Shown: piece after piece, positions 61,784 to 64,000 of the stretch
How the letters are laid out: the number at the start of each line of letters is the position of its first letter
Position numbering within the stretch: position 1 is the stretch's first letter
NCBI GenBank assembly: GCA_965153355.1
Contig: OZ231126.1
Coordinates: 13,082,001 to 13,146,000, forward strand
DNA from: Flaccisagitta enflata
Taxonomy: Eukaryota; Chaetognatha; Sagittoidea; Aphragmophora
Direction: 5' to 3'
Length of the DNA: 64,000 nt
Position numbers and translations under genes: made by a program
The notes under the pieces: model-generated
The model's database searches: none
Seen by the model: only the letters and a program-made list of their open reading frames with translations
Told to the model about the DNA's origin: nothing

Positions 61784-61858
61784 GGGGACGGACGGACGGA
61801 CGGAGAGAGGGACGGACCAACATAGCGGAGTATAGAGTCCCGTGCACGCGACTAAAAA
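61784..61858 (+). mobile_element. Truncated F2 element at the satellite end
   Basis: GGGGACGGACGGACGGACGG repeats, AACATAGCGGAGTATAGAG and CCGTGCACGCGACTAAAA. Only the right half of the family is present. Confidence 0.65.
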
Positions 61859-62071
61859 CTGCGATCCTCCTCTTCACTTACAATCTTTCCCTTTACTCTC
61901 TGATGAAACGGTGCATGTAAACCCGCAAACCCAAATGCCCCTAGGCTACACAAAGACTTTGAATTTCCAAGATCATTTTCTCTCCCTCTCCTTCTTGGAT
62001 ACCAAAGCCAGGCCTCCCATTTTTGACTGGAATGACTCAACGCGGTCACCGGTGAGCTGGATTAAGGAAGC

Positions 62072-62075
<4 letters not shown>

Positions 62076-62156
<81 letters not shown>

Positions 62157-62348
62157 AAAAAGTAAGTCTTCTCTCTCTCTTTTTCTTTCTCTCCCTCAAT
62201 ATTTTTCATTGATCCTAATTATGGGCACTTTGTAACAGAAAAGAAAGGTCAAAATGCTACACACATTGACTAACTTTTATGATGATAGCTTTCAAGTCAC
62301 TCGCATCGTACCGTGCTTGCTCAGGGTTGCTGATGATGAACAAGTGGC

Positions 62349-62393
<45 letters not shown>
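62076..62393. repeat. (GA)n and (CT)n arrays
   Basis: GA at 62076-62151, pyrimidine-rich 62167-62196 and CT at 62351-62393. The sequence between shows no gene. Confidence 0.93.
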
Positions 62394-62395
<2 letters not shown>

Positions 62396-62549
62396 TATTG
62401 CTTAAGTTAAGACACGCTGGGTGTCTGACCAGTGGTGGTGCCTTACTTGTTGGGTTGATCTGTCTAGTTAATTCTGACAACCAACCCCTTACCAACTCTT
62501 GCCTAAAATATTCCTTCCTTCCTAATTCATCCCTATTTCTAAATACATC

Positions 62550-64000
62550 CCTACCCCTTTAACTCACCCTTCCCCTGGGACTAAACCTTACCCCTGAAAT
62601 CAACCCTCAAACACTCAAAACCTAAGCTTGATTACTTCTTTTATGCCTGATCAATTCCATAACTGAAACTGAGAATTTGTTTTCATTGTTATTCCTTTGA
62701 TATTTTAAAAGAAATAAGCCCCTTTTTTCTATCCCGAAAGAAGCCCATCTTTTGAAACAGATTGTTGAAGAGGAAGGTCAGAAACAATCCTTTTGGATGA
62801 GTGAGATTTTTGACAGACAGTGTCTTACTACCAGAACAAGAAATGAAACAGAAAGATACTGGAGAACAGGACATCATCAAGAGTCAAGATTGATTAAAGA
62901 ATATAAAATAATGGAATATGAAACATGGCTGAAGATTTTGATCAGGAGTAGACTATATCTGCAATATGCAAATGATTTTTTGGGTTTCTAAAGGTGTAGC
63001 CAATCTCCCTCTTACCCTGTAGTTTTACAATAACTTACATTCCAAAACCAAAAATATTTGATTGTTTGATACACTTCATCAAAAAGATGCTGCCTACCAA
63101 GTTCTGCATTGATTGACTGAAATTTTTGCAAAATCCAAATCAAGGTCATTTTTGTATAAGGAGAACAAGATTTTTCCACTAGTTAACACTTTGACTTTCA
63201 AAGGGTCAGGTTCAATCTCATCTGCATATTGTAGAGTGCAATTAAACCTCACGGTCTTTATCTTTTAATCAAATAACCCTCTCTTATTACTTCAAAAATG
63301 ATGTTTATTGAAATACATGAACTATTGATTAGATCTATGCTTTTTTCATGTAAGAAGTTATCTTTTATAATGTAGGTTTGATAGTTTCATTCACTGTGAT
63401 GTAAAAAGTATTATTAGAATGAAATCAGCCAAAGCATAGTCACCTTTTGAATGCATTCATTATACTTTATCCTAATTACAGGGGTTCACCGCAATTTGAT
63501 TTGACATCCTCAGTAATATCTTAGCCCTTCCTTTTAGATATCTTTACTAACCTGTCAATGCACTTTCCACCTGTTAATTCATGAGCAACCTTGCCCGTTT
63601 GAAATGAGAACTAACAGATAAAGAACCATCGATTTGTCTTCCACCCATTTTACCGACCTTTGATGCAGCAAAAATAGTAAACAAGGCCAAGTAGGGCAAT
63701 AAGGTGCGCCATGTGGATGCTCTAGCAAATGCATTACCAACCAGCAGACAGACCAACTGACCAACCAACTGACACAGCCAGTTATAGAAGTGCTTTGTCA
63801 CACCTAAAAAGACTTAGAAGAGACTTTGTCAATCTCATTTGCATATTGCAGCTCTATACCGACCTAGAAAAAAACTTCCTGAATGTTCTGTTTTTAAGGC
63901 ATGGATGGGTCTCCTGTAGATCATTGGTCCATTAGTCTTACAATCAGGTCCATCTCTTGATATCTGCAACGAATAAGAGTCATTCCGTAATTGGACTTCT
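62550..64000 (+). repeat. Right copy of the 1.4 kb segmental repeat, into the first 430 bp unit
   Basis: Collinear with 47330-48720, including CATTTGCATATTGCAGCTCTA at about 63838, the array core. The match runs to the window edge. The 80-codon frame 62752-62991 is longer than in the left copy but has no recognised domain. Confidence 0.85.

Overview
The window is nuclear DNA from an animal, most likely an invertebrate. The genes are split by GT-AG introns, and the products include a mitochondrial GABA transaminase and a secreted C-type-lectin-like protein. Most of the rest is dinucleotide and trinucleotide arrays, minisatellites, fold-back elements and short dispersed repeats. I cannot name the species or phylum. 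Nothing looks bacterial, viral or plasmid-borne. Most long open frames are in-frame readings of simple repeats, such as (CT)n, (ATC)n and the 21, 30 and 14 bp satellites, and are not genes.

Layout. 0.6-10.9 kb: a plus-strand gene for a secreted C-type-lectin-like protein in four exons, with a TATA-like box and a poly(A) signal. Its two large introns hold two composite fold-back elements, one with a TTAATTAA-rich core. 12.6-17.6 kb: a complete minus-strand GABA transaminase (ABAT) gene in nine exons with matching splice phases. Its introns carry a (CT)n array, a large (ATC)n array and dispersed elements. 17.6-40 kb: mostly non-genic. It holds many copies of a short hairpin-ended family (called F2 here), a 640 bp palindromic element, an internally deleted Tc1/mariner element, further fold-back copies (called F1), two isolated candidate exons and a 30 bp minisatellite. 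40.3-44.8 kb: a minus-strand gene whose four in-phase exons join an LRAT/NlpC-P60-like region to a six-repeat kelch propeller. 45.3-46.8 kb: a candidate small plus-strand gene head to head with it. 47.3-64 kb: repeat territory. It has a diverged array of roughly 430 bp units carrying a conserved ATTTGCATATTGCAG core, direct on the left and inverted on the right. It also has a 2.5 kb satellite of 7 bp half-units, and a 1.4 kb segment present at both ends of the region.

The genes show no operon-like relation. ABAT degrades GABA in mitochondria, the lectin-like protein should be secreted, and the LRAT-like/kelch protein is probably intracellular. The clearest cross-cutting pattern is that several tandem repeats begin at, or a few bases inside, a 5' splice site, as if splice donors had seeded them. 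All exon models come from reading frames, splice signals, phase agreement and remembered family signatures. No alignment or transcript data were available.
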